Below, in pieces: positions 1 to 7,098 of a stretch of 12,637 bases of DNA. Each line of letters starts with the position of its first letter. The first letter of the stretch is position 1. Position numbers and translations under genes: made by a program. The stretch is from an uncultured Clostridia bacterium (GTDB lineage: Bacteria > Bacillota > Clostridia > Oscillospirales > Ruminococcaceae). The stretch lies in NCBI GenBank assembly GCA_945910715.1, contig CAMDZU010000011.1:1-12637 (forward strand), in the 5' to 3' direction. Under the pieces are notes generated by a model. It was not told the origin of the DNA, did not search any database, and worked only from the letters and a program-made list of their open reading frames with translations.

Positions 1-1113
1 AACGGAAAAAGCACCATTATAAACGTGATAAAGTCCATGCTGAACGAAATGGGTCACAAGGCAGGCTCAATCGGTACAATCGGCTATGACGTCTGCGGAA
101 AGGTCTATGAGGCTCATTTAACAACTCCAAGGCAGATGGATTTGTACCGCTATTTTGCGGAAATGGCTGAAAACGGAGCTGAATACTGCATTATGGAGGC
201 GTCCTCCCAGGCGCTTGCACAGTACAGAATTTGCTCCGAACAGTTTGAATGTGCGGTGTTCACCAACCTTACCCAAGACCATCTTGATTATCACGGCACA
301 ATGGAAAACTATTATCAGGCAAAGAAAATGCTTTTCAATATGAGCAGGTGCGCCGTTGTAAACATTGACGGCGAGTACGGAAAAAGGCTTGCGGCTGAGC
401 TTGAAATCCCTGTTTACACTTACAGTACAGAGGAAAAAGCGGATTATTTCAGCACAGGTATTCAAAGCAGAAATTCGGGCATTTCCTATTGGCTTTCCTC
501 AAGGGCTGACGAAAAAGCCTTTCGTATTGATTTTAAAATGCCGGGCAGATTCAACGTGGCTAACTCTATGGCGGCGGTGGCTGTCTGCGAAAGGCTTGGC
601 TTTGATATAAACAGCTGTGTTGAGGCGGTGCAGAAATGCACGGGTGTAAAGGGCAGAAGCGAGGTAATCTACGACGGAGATTTTACCGTAATATGCGACT
701 ACGCCCACACAGAGGACGCACTGCGGAAAATCCTCACAACCATAAAATCCTTTGCCACTCACAGAGTAATATGTCTTTTCGGTGCGGCGGGAGAGCGTGA
801 CGACACAAAGCGCAAGGCAATGGGTGAAACGGTGGCGCAGCTTGCGGATTATGCAGTCGTTACCTCGGATAACCCACGGTTTGAGGACCCTGTTAAAATA
901 ATCGACCAGGTTATGGAGGGAATACTTCCCTACGATATACCATACAGCATTTACGTTGATCGCCTTGACGCAATAAAATTTGCACTTAGCGAGGCAAAAA
1001 AAGGAGACATTGTGGCGCTTTGCGGAAAGGGTCACGAAACCTATCAGGTAATCGGCGACGATTATATGGATTTTGACGAGCATAAGATTGTTGCAGAAAT
1101 TATGAAGAAGTAA
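1..1113 (+). CDS. murE: UDP-MurNAc-tripeptide synthetase MurE, meso-DAP-adding type (5' partial)
   Basis: This cytoplasmic ATP-dependent Mur ligase adds the third stem-peptide residue to UDP-MurNAc-L-Ala-D-Glu. The reading frame is open from base 1, and the first codons read NGKST, the end of the GTNGK(T/S) P-loop. The N-terminal domain, by family length about 110 residues, is therefore outside the window and the GTG at 25 is not the start. The visible part carries the Mur ligase centre (FTNLTQDHLDYHG), the FNVANSMAA segment, the DYAHTEDAL motif and the C-terminal ligase domain. Residues DNPR (290-293 of the visible frame) followed by FEDP match the motif of meso-diaminopimelate-adding MurE enzymes, and GKGHE is at 342-346. 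The DAP specificity is inferred from that motif. The stop TAA lies 13 bp before mraY, consistent with one transcript. murF, which often follows murE, is not here. The family assignment is very secure. Confidence 0.96.
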   Translation, partial: NGKSTIINVIKSMLNEMGHKAGSIGTIGYDVCGKVYEAHLTTPRQMDLYRYFAEMAENGAEYCIMEASSQALAQYRICSEQFECAVFTNLTQDHLDYHGTMENYYQAKKMLFNMSRCAVVNIDGEYGKRLAAELEIPVYTYSTEEKADYFSTGIQSRNSGISYWLSSRADEKAFRIDFKMPGRFNVANSMAAVAVCERLGFDINSCVEAVQKCTGVKGRSEVIYDGDFTVICDYAHTEDALRKILTTIKSFATHRVICLFGAAGERDDTKRKAMGETVAQLADYAVVTSDNPRFEDPVKIIDQVMEGILPYDIPYSIYVDRLDAIKFALSEAKKGDIVALCGKGHETYQVIGDDYMDFDEHKIVAEIMKK

Positions 1114-1126
1114 GAGAGGGATAGTT

Positions 1127-2143
1127 TTGGACGTTTGGTCAATAGCAGTAACGGCGCTTGTGGGCTTTATTTCAACCTTTGCCCTTGGATTTATCATTAT
1201 TCCAAAGCTGAAAAAGCTGAAATTCGGGCAGACAATTCTTGACATAGGTCCAGCATGGCACAAAAAGGATAAGCAGGGCACTCCCACAATGGGGGGAATT
1301 ATGTTTATAATAGGTACTGTCCTTGCCTTTGCGGTAGGGCTTGTTCTTCTTTACAGCACGGGTCAGCTTAAGGCTGAGGGAGCGGAAAAACTTAATCTTT
1401 TCAACGCTGTTTCGGGAATTGTAATGGCAGTCAGCTTTGGATTTGTAGGCTTCCTTGACGATTTTATCAAGATAAAGAAAAAGCAGAACGAGGGACTTAC
1501 GCCTAATCAGAAGATTATTTTTCAGGTGCTTATTATTGCGGCATATTTTACCGCAAAGTTCATTATGGGCGACACAAGGACAATAATCAGCATACCCTTT
1601 ATCGGACAGATAGACTTGTGGATTTTCTACTACCTTCTTATGGGACTTGGCATGCTGTATCTTGTAAATGCGGTTAATCTTACGGACGGCATTGACGGAC
1701 TTTGCACAAGCGTTACCTTCAACTACTGCGCCGCAATGGTGGTTGTCTGTGCATTATTGCAGTTTACGGGACTTCAGGCACTGGGCATTGCCGTATGCGG
1801 CGCTCTTATAGGCTTCCTTATCTGGAACGCTCACCCTGCAAAGGTGTTTATGGGGGATACGGGCTCGCTGTTTCTCGGGGGCATTGTGTGCGCCCTTGGC
1901 GTAGGGGCTGACGTTGAAATAATAATGATTATATGCAGCGCAGTGTATATCTGGGAAGCCCTTTCGGTGCTTATTCAGATGACCTACTTCAAAATCACCC
2001 ACGGCAAGCGACTTTTCAAGATGACCCCTATTCATCACAGCTTTGAAATAAGAGGCTGGAGCGAAAAGAAGATTGACACTGTATTTTCGCTGATTTCCCT
2101 TGGCTGCGGAATAATCGGCGTTCTGCTGGTATCCGGCTTATAA
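1127..2143 (+). CDS. mraY: Phospho-MurNAc-pentapeptide transferase MraY
   Basis: MraY is an integral membrane enzyme that transfers phospho-MurNAc-pentapeptide from UDP to undecaprenyl phosphate, making lipid I. The protein is 338 residues, near the usual length, with about ten hydrophobic segments. Visible motifs are PTMGG (53-57), FLDDFIK with the Asp pair at 111-112, NAVNLTDGIDGL (181-192) with the Mg-site region Asp, and FMGDTGS (241-247). The start is a TTG: AGAGAGGG (1113-1120) lies 6 nt upstream, and the protein then begins directly in front of the first membrane helix as the family requires. One oddity is that the cytoplasmic loop motif, usually HHH, reads HHS (303-305), because CAT CAC is followed by AGC. 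The next gene is the SEDS polymerase rather than murD. The identification is secure. Confidence 0.96.
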   Translation: MDVWSIAVTALVGFISTFALGFIIIPKLKKLKFGQTILDIGPAWHKKDKQGTPTMGGIMFIIGTVLAFAVGLVLLYSTGQLKAEGAEKLNLFNAVSGIVMAVSFGFVGFLDDFIKIKKKQNEGLTPNQKIIFQVLIIAAYFTAKFIMGDTRTIISIPFIGQIDLWIFYYLLMGLGMLYLVNAVNLTDGIDGLCTSVTFNYCAAMVVVCALLQFTGLQALGIAVCGALIGFLIWNAHPAKVFMGDTGSLFLGGIVCALGVGADVEIIMIICSAVYIWEALSVLIQMTYFKITHGKRLFKMTPIHHSFEIRGWSEKKIDTVFSLISLGCGIIGVLLVSGL

Positions 2144-2164
2144 TATTACTCGGGAGGGCTGCAA

Positions 2165-3394
2165 ATGGCTGAACGTACTGCTGCAAACAGAAAGCGCAGC
2201 ACAGGCAACAACAATATAAGAATTGCTCGTCAGAAGTCTGAAAATCGCAGCGGTACAGGCAAGAAGCAGAGAATACCGTTCTGGGATATTGGCGGCAGAT
2301 TTGACTATCCTCTTTTTACCATAATTCTGATTCTGCTTGTATTCGGCATTGTAATGATGTTTTCCGCAAGCTATGCGGTTGCGTGGACGGAAAGACAGGA
2401 CAGCTTTTTCTATGTAAAGCGTCAGGCAGGCTTTGCTTGTCTTGGACTTGCGGCAATGTTTGTGGTTTCTCATATCAATTACGAGTGGCTTTTGCAGAAA
2501 CAGATTGTGAGAGTAATCTTTGTCTGCTCCACAATATTAACTGTTGCAACAAAATTTATCGGCATTAAGCACGGCGGTGCAAAGCGCTGGATTTCCATTT
2601 TCGGCATTGAGTTTCAGCCCTCGGAAATAACAAAGCTGGCATTTATTATCGTAATCGCCTACTTTACGCAGAAATTCGGCGAGCGGATAAAGGATAAATA
2701 TGTGTTTATGGTTTACGCAGGAGCGCTGATAATTTCGGCAGGCGCCGTTGTAATTCAGCCTCACCTTTCCTGCGCCATCATTATCGGCGTAATCGGTGTG
2801 ATAATGATTTTCGTGGCAGGCTGCAGAGCAAAGCACATGGCGGTTTTCCTGCTCATTGTAGGAGCGGGCGGTATTCTTGTAATCCTTGTTATGAAGGCGG
2901 TTGGCTATGATTATATGGGGGATAGAATACAAAGCTTTTTAAGCCCTGAATCGGACGTTACGGGCGTTACCTTCCAGACCTATCAGTCCATTATTTCCGT
3001 TGGCTCGGGTGGACTTTTCGGATTGGGTCTTGGCAATTCACGTCAGAAATACTCCTACCTGCCCGAATCGCAGAACGACTTCGTTTTCTCCATTATCTGC
3101 GAGGAGCTTGGCTTTGTAGGCGCAATGCTGGTTGTACTGCTGTTCCTTATTCTTGTTTTCAGATGCTACTACATAGCCTCAAGAGCAAAGGACAAGGCAG
3201 GAATGATGCTTTGCATAGGAATAGGCACGCAGATAGGAATACAGGCGCTGATGAATATTGCGGTTGTTACCAACGCAATGCCAAACACAGGTATCTCGCT
3301 GCCGTTTTTCAGCTACGGCGGCACGGCATTGCTTATTCAGCTGGCGGAAATGGGAGTTGTACTTGAAGTATCACGAAAGGCGGCCCTTGAATGA
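2165..3394 (+). CDS. ftsW: SEDS-family peptidoglycan polymerase FtsW/SpoVE
   Basis: SEDS proteins are multipass membrane glycosyltransferases that polymerise lipid II with a partner class B PBP; FtsW works at the septum and SpoVE is its sporulation paralogue. The product has 409 residues. A basic cytoplasmic N-terminus of about 45 residues is followed by about ten membrane helices. Family signatures are GGAKRWI (137-143), QPSEITKLA (151-159), QPHLS (198-202), SVGSGGLFGLGLG, and PESQNDF (300-306), whose Asp305 corresponds to the catalytic Asp of RodA/FtsW. The C-terminal SLPFFSYGGT is also typical. The ATG start is preceded by GGGAGGG (2152-2158) at 6 nt. The stop overlaps the murG start as ATGA, suggesting translational coupling. 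The dcw context favours FtsW or SpoVE over RodA; sequence alone does not separate the first two. Confidence 0.93.
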   Translation: MAERTAANRKRSTGNNNIRIARQKSENRSGTGKKQRIPFWDIGGRFDYPLFTIILILLVFGIVMMFSASYAVAWTERQDSFFYVKRQAGFACLGLAAMFVVSHINYEWLLQKQIVRVIFVCSTILTVATKFIGIKHGGAKRWISIFGIEFQPSEITKLAFIIVIAYFTQKFGERIKDKYVFMVYAGALIISAGAVVIQPHLSCAIIIGVIGVIMIFVAGCRAKHMAVFLLIVGAGGILVILVMKAVGYDYMGDRIQSFLSPESDVTGVTFQTYQSIISVGSGGLFGLGLGNSRQKYSYLPESQNDFVFSIICEELGFVGAMLVVLLFLILVFRCYYIASRAKDKAGMMLCIGIGTQIGIQALMNIAVVTNAMPNTGISLPFFSYGGTALLIQLAEMGVVLEVSRKAALE

Positions 3395-4521
3395 GAGTAT
3401 TGCTTGCGGCAGGAGGTACGGCAGGACATATCAATCCTGCTCTTGCCATTGCAGATAAAATAAAAAGCGTTTTCCCCGAAAGCAGAATTATGTTTGTGGG
3501 AACGCCCGAGGGAATGGAAGCACGGCTTGTCAGAAAGGCAGGCTATGAGTTCTGCGGAATAAAAATGGCGGGACTTCAGCGAAAGCTTTCCCTCCGCAAC
3601 ATAGTAAGAAACGCAAAAGCGGCTTACTATTACGTTACCGCACAGTCACAGGCGAAGAAGCTGATAAAGGGCTTTAAGCCTGATATTGTAATAGGTACGG
3701 GGGGCTATGTTTCTGCGCCTGTTCTGCTGTCGGCGGCTAAGCTTGGAATAAAGACCGCAACTCACGAAAGCAACTCTCTCCCGGGAGTAACCACAAAGCT
3801 GCTTTCAAAGACGGTGGACAAGGTTTTCGTTGCCACAGAGGACGCAATAAAGCATCTTCACCACCCCGAAAGGTGTGTTGTAACGGGAAATCCCCTCCGC
3901 AACAATATCCCCATTGAGGAGCGTGAGGCGGCAAGAAAACGGCTGGGTCTTCCCGAGGGAATGACCATTCTGTCCTTCGGCGGCAGTCTTGGGGCAAACA
4001 AAATAACCGAGGCGGTGGTGGAGCTGCTCAAATGGGAGCAGAAAAAGGGGGACATCAACCACATTCACGCTTACGGTGGAAACGGCAAGGATATGTTCGA
4101 CGGGCTTATGCGTGAAAGCGGACTTGAGCCCGACCCGAAGCGTGTTCATCTCCGTGAATATATCGACAATATGTACACCTGTATGTGCGCCGCAGACCTT
4201 GTAATTTCAAGGGCGGGGGCAATGACCCTTACGGAGCTTATGGCAATAGGCAGAGCAAGTATTCTTATTCCCTTTCCCCAGGCGGCGGAAAATCATCAGT
4301 ACTACAACGCTCTTACAATGCAGAATGGCCATGCGGCTATTCTCGTTGAGGATAAAAACCTTGACAAATCCAAGCTTATCGAGCTGGTAAGCGGTCTTTA
4401 CAACGACCGTGACCGACTTGAAATGATGAGCGAGAACGCAAGGAAAATGGCAATAACCAATGCGGCGGACAGAATTTTAAGCGAAATTCTCACCCTCCTT
4501 GACAACAAGATAAGCGGATAA
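3391..4521 (+). CDS. murG: UDP-GlcNAc:lipid I N-acetylglucosaminyltransferase MurG
   Basis: MurG is a peripheral membrane GT-B glycosyltransferase that adds GlcNAc to lipid I on the inner face, giving lipid II. The 376-residue product has the glycine loop GGTAGH (8-13), a second glycine-rich loop GTGGY (102-106), the HESN motif (125-128, HEQN in many species), the C-domain FGGSLGA (196-202), and the UDP-GlcNAc-binding region SRAGAMTLTEL (273-283) followed by PFPQAAENHQ (294-303). The ATG at 3391 overlaps the ftsW stop by 4 bp, and GAAAGGCGG (3375-3383) inside ftsW serves as ribosome binding site. The gene ends in tandem stops TAA TGA (4519-4524). It is followed by a stem-loop and then murA, not by murC or murB. 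The identification is secure. Confidence 0.96.
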   Translation: MRVLLAAGGTAGHINPALAIADKIKSVFPESRIMFVGTPEGMEARLVRKAGYEFCGIKMAGLQRKLSLRNIVRNAKAAYYYVTAQSQAKKLIKGFKPDIVIGTGGYVSAPVLLSAAKLGIKTATHESNSLPGVTTKLLSKTVDKVFVATEDAIKHLHHPERCVVTGNPLRNNIPIEEREAARKRLGLPEGMTILSFGGSLGANKITEAVVELLKWEQKKGDINHIHAYGGNGKDMFDGLMRESGLEPDPKRVHLREYIDNMYTCMCAADLVISRAGAMTLTELMAIGRASILIPFPQAAENHQYYNALTMQNGHAAILVEDKNLDKSKLIELVSGLYNDRDRLEMMSENARKMAITNAADRILSEILTLLDNKISG

Positions 4522-4550
4522 TGACAAAAAAACACCCTGAAGCATAATAT
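4521..4550 (+). promoter_or_regulatory. Possible internal promoter for murA
   Basis: ATGACA (4521-4526, five of six matches to the -35 consensus) and TAATAT (4545-4550) are separated by 18 bp. They overlap the murG stop codon and the 5' arm of the stem-loop ahead of murA. Transcription would start near 4556-4558, inside the loop of that hairpin. This is a pattern match only, with an imperfect -10. Confidence 0.33.
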
Positions 4551-4578
4551 ACAAGGTAAAATGCTTTGAAAGGGTGTT
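4531..4578 (+). promoter_or_regulatory. Stem-loop enclosing the murA ribosome binding site
   Basis: AACACCCT (4531-4538) pairs perfectly with AGGGTGTT (4571-4578), and AAGCAT (4540-4545) pairs with ATGCTT (4561-4566). A small asymmetric internal loop lies between the helices, and a 15-nt apical loop spans 4546-4560. The A-run before the 5' arm (4526-4530) can add weak pairs with the TTT at 4580-4582. The likely murA ribosome binding site, AAAGGG (4569-4574), lies mostly in the 3' arm, so folding would hide it. The trailing T-run is short (ATTTAT), so strong rho-independent termination is unlikely, though weak attenuation between murG and murA is possible. The pairing is seen; the regulatory role is inferred. 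Confidence 0.6.
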
Positions 4579-4582
4579 ATTT

Positions 4583-5848
4583 ATGGCGGAAGCACAGCGA
4601 ATTGTAATTCAGGGCGGTAAAAGGCTTGAGGGCGAAATCAAGGTACAGGGTGCGAAAAACAGTGCGTTGCCTTTGCTTGCGGCAATGTCGCTGTGCAACG
4701 GTGAAAGCACTCTCCACAACTGTCCCTCCCTTACCGACTGCGACGCAGCCTGCAGAATACTGAGCTGCCTTGGCTGCAGGTGCAGGCGGGAAATGGGGAG
4801 TATTTCGGTAAACTCGTCGGTTATTTCAAATACCGACGTGCCCTCGTCGTTAATGCGTGAAATGCGCTCGTCGATTGTTTTTCTCGGGGCAATTTTAGGC
4901 AGAACGGGACATTGCAGACTGTCCTTTCCAGGCGGTTGCGAGCTTGGCCCACGGCCAATTGATTTTCACCTTGACGCTTTTAGGAAGATGGGGGTTGTAA
5001 TCAACGAGGAGCACGGCTATCTTGACTGTACTGCGCCAAAGGGTATTCACGGGGCGGCAATCGCTCTTGCAATGCCGTCGGTTGGCGCAACGGAAAACAT
5101 AATGCTTGCGGCAGTCCTTGCAAAGGGAACTACCGAAATACACAATGCGGCAAGAGAGCCCGAAATTGTTGACCTTGCGGATTTTCTCACAAAATGCGGC
5201 GCAAAAATCAAGGGCGCAGGGGAAAGCACGGTAATCATTGAGGGAGTGGAGCGGCTTGACTGCTGCGAGCACACAATCATTCCCGACAGAATTGCCGCCG
5301 CAACCTATCTCTGCTGCGGCGCAATAACAAGAGGAGAGCTTATTCTCACCAAGGCGTGCAGCAGCCATTTAAGCATGATTATATCGGTGCTGGAGCAGAC
5401 AGGGTGCAGCATTTACAGCTTTAACAGGGACAGCGTTTACATAAATGCAAAAAAGGCGCTGAAATCTCCGGGAACGGTAAGAACCTCTGTTCACCCGGGC
5501 TTTCCCACCGACGCACAGCCACTTGTAATGGCGCTTTGCACCGCTTTGAAAGGAACAAGTATTTTCGTTGAAACCATTTTCGAGAACAGATATAAGCACG
5601 CCGCCGAGCTTACAAGGCTTGGGGCGAAAATAAATATAGACGGCAGAGTTGCGGTGGTAGAGGGAGTTGACCGACTTTCGGGAGCAGAGCTTGAAGCGGC
5701 TGACTTGAGAGGCGGAGCGGCTCTTGTTACGGCAGGACTTTTTGCCGAGGGAGTTACAAAAATAAGCAATATCAGTCACATTGACCGTGGCTATGAGAAT
5801 TTAGAGAAAAATCTGCGTAACGTGGGTGCGGATATAAAAAGATGTTAA
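4583..5848 (+). CDS. murA: UDP-GlcNAc 1-carboxyvinyltransferase MurA
   Basis: MurA is the cytoplasmic enzyme that moves the enolpyruvyl group of PEP to UDP-GlcNAc, the first committed step of peptidoglycan synthesis and the fosfomycin target. The 421-residue protein has GAKNSALP with the active-site Lys25-Asn26, the catalytic loop PGGCELGPRP with Cys119 (equivalent of E. coli Cys115, so fosfomycin sensitivity is expected), HPGFPTD with Asp310, and DLRGGAA with Arg376. I start at the ATG at 4583, 8 nt after AAAGGG. An in-frame GTG at 4574 would add only three residues and would destroy the ribosome binding site. Firmicutes often have two MurA paralogues; I cannot tell which this is. The protein is unusually rich in cysteine, with 19 in total and six in residues 47-67. 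Its place after murG is not the usual murC/murB arrangement. Confidence 0.95.
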   Translation: MAEAQRIVIQGGKRLEGEIKVQGAKNSALPLLAAMSLCNGESTLHNCPSLTDCDAACRILSCLGCRCRREMGSISVNSSVISNTDVPSSLMREMRSSIVFLGAILGRTGHCRLSFPGGCELGPRPIDFHLDAFRKMGVVINEEHGYLDCTAPKGIHGAAIALAMPSVGATENIMLAAVLAKGTTEIHNAAREPEIVDLADFLTKCGAKIKGAGESTVIIEGVERLDCCEHTIIPDRIAAATYLCCGAITRGELILTKACSSHLSMIISVLEQTGCSIYSFNRDSVYINAKKALKSPGTVRTSVHPGFPTDAQPLVMALCTALKGTSIFVETIFENRYKHAAELTRLGAKINIDGRVAVVEGVDRLSGAELEAADLRGGAALVTAGLFAEGVTKISNISHIDRGYENLEKNLRNVGADIKRC

Positions 5849-5864
5849 AAGGCGGTGAGAAAAA

Positions 5865-6926
5865 GTGCCCGAATTCAATAAACCGAGGAAAAGAAGAAAA
5901 AAGCTTAACGTGAAAACCCTCAAGGTGGACAAAAAAACCAACACGGTGAAATACAAAACGGGTACGCCCTCGCACATAAAGCCAACCCCACGTCAGCAAA
6001 GACAGCAGGAAATCTATTCCCGTGAAGCGTTGCACGAGGTGCCCCCAACACAGCTTGCAAGGCGCAAGCCCCAGCCGCAGAAGAAGGCTCAAAAAAGAAA
6101 ACGTCGTTCGGGCAACAAAATCCTGTATTACGTTATGCTCGGTATTGTCATTGTGGCGACTTTCTCCATTCTGTCTGTAACGGTGCTGTTCAATGCGGAA
6201 AAAATGACCGTCGAGGGGGAGTCCAAATATACCGACGCACAGATTTTTGAAGCAAGCGGTCTTGCAGGAAACGAAAACCTTGTGCGGCTTGATACAAAAT
6301 CGGCGGAAAGCAGAGTGCTCGACAAGCTGGTTTACATTGACAAGGTGGAAATCAGAAAGGTTTTCCCCTCAACAATAACCTTTGTAATTACGGGCGCACA
6401 GCCTGTTTACAATGTATTCTGGGACAATAAATACTATATTCTTTCGAGAAACGGCAGAATACTTGAAATAAGCAATTCCCCAAAGGAGGGGGCAATTGTA
6501 ATTGACGGTATGAAGCCCACCGAGGGCGCAGCAGAGGGCGGCTTTATGGAAACCGAGGATCCGTCACAGCTTGAGCTGCTTGAAAAAATAGAGAAAACCC
6601 TTATTGATACGGAGCTTGACAATATAACCGAAATAAACATTGCGGATAAGCTTGCCGTTACAATGTGGTATGACGGCAGAATTGAGCTTATTCTCGGCTC
6701 AACCCAGCAGCTGAGCGAAAAGTTCGTTATTGCAAAGGAGCTTGTGGAAAACGAAATCGGCAAAAACGAAAAGGTTTCGCTGCTGCTTACAAATACGGAG
6801 AAAATCGCACAGAGAAATATTACCGAGGCTCCCGTCACAGAGGCAAAGCCCGAGGAAATAGGCTCGGACGGAGATATTTCAAGCGACGGAATTTCCGAAG
6901 AGCCTGACGAAAATAATGGCGAATAA
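5865..6926 (+). CDS. ftsQ: Cell division protein FtsQ/DivIB (POTRA domain)
   Basis: FtsQ/DivIB is a single-pass membrane protein of the divisome that binds the FtsL/FtsB(DivIC) pair and regulates septal wall synthesis. The 353-residue product has a very basic, Gln/Pro-rich cytoplasmic N-terminus (about 1-84), one membrane helix (about 85-110), a POTRA domain (about 112-180) containing the TVEGES and VEIRKVFPSTITFVI segments, and a beta domain with YYILSRNGRILE. It ends in an acidic, probably flexible tail (about 319-353). The start is GTG at 5865, supported by AGGCGGTGAG (5849-5858). The gap to murA is 16 bp, so the two are probably co-transcribed. The cytoplasmic part is long compared with the roughly 25-30 residues of E. 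coli FtsQ or B. subtilis DivIB. Assignment rests on topology, POTRA motifs and position between murA and ftsZ. Confidence 0.88.
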   Translation: MPEFNKPRKRRKKLNVKTLKVDKKTNTVKYKTGTPSHIKPTPRQQRQQEIYSREALHEVPPTQLARRKPQPQKKAQKRKRRSGNKILYYVMLGIVIVATFSILSVTVLFNAEKMTVEGESKYTDAQIFEASGLAGNENLVRLDTKSAESRVLDKLVYIDKVEIRKVFPSTITFVITGAQPVYNVFWDNKYYILSRNGRILEISNSPKEGAIVIDGMKPTEGAAEGGFMETEDPSQLELLEKIEKTLIDTELDNITEINIADKLAVTMWYDGRIELILGSTQQLSEKFVIAKELVENEIGKNEKVSLLLTNTEKIAQRNITEAPVTEAKPEEIGSDGDISSDGISEEPDENNGE

Positions 6927-7022
6927 AAACAGAAGTTTTGTAAGAAAGACAAAGCGTTTGCGGATATATTGAGCCTTTTTAAAGGAAAATACACAAAATG
7001 TAAATAAATTTCAAAAAAACTA

Positions 7023-7057
7023 TTGAAATTACAAAGAAAATCTGTTACAATTATAAT
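7023..7057 (+). promoter_or_regulatory. Two overlapping sigma-A-type promoters for ftsZ
   Basis: TTGAAA (7023-7028) is 17 bp from TACAAT (7046-7051), which also carries an extended -10 TGT just before it (7043-7045). Exactly 6 bp downstream, TTACAA (7029-7034) is 17 bp from a perfect TATAAT (7052-7057). Either would start transcription near 7058-7064, about 40 nt ahead of the ftsZ ATG. No terminator is visible between ftsQ and here, so ftsZ may be read both from the upstream operon and from this site. Confidence 0.8.
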
Positions 7058-7070
7058 AAGTTTAGCGAGA

Positions 7071-7085
7071 ATGTGACTATCACAT
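7071..7085 (+). promoter_or_regulatory. Inverted repeat in the ftsZ leader
   Basis: ATGTGA (7071-7076) and TCACAT (7080-7085) form a perfect 6-bp inverted repeat around CTA, ending one base before the AGGAGG ribosome binding site (7087-7092). In RNA it could form a small hairpin near the 5' end of the ftsZ message. As DNA it lies just downstream of the promoters and could be an operator. No function can be assigned. Confidence 0.45.
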
Positions 7086-7098
7086 CAGGAGGTACAAG

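Noticed and set aside
25..27. GTG at 25 as the murE start
   Set aside because: The frame is open from base 1 and codes for the end of the P-loop; the gene clearly starts upstream of the window.
499..1287. 262-residue open frame on the - strand
   Set aside because: It lies antisense to the secure murE and mraY genes, has no family motifs, and such long antisense frames arise from the codon bias of the + strand.
4574..4582. GTG as the murA start
   Set aside because: It would place the ribosome binding site inside the coding region and leave none upstream; MurA proteins normally begin near the ATG at 4583.
6969..6992. CCTTTTTAAAGG near the end of the ftsQ-ftsZ gap as a terminator
   Set aside because: The stem is only 4-5 AT-rich pairs with almost no loop and no proper U-tract.
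7071..7085. CRP-type operator (TGTGA...TCACA)
   Set aside because: The half-sites resemble it, but the spacer is 3 bp instead of 6 and CRP control of ftsZ is not expected in this type of Firmicute.
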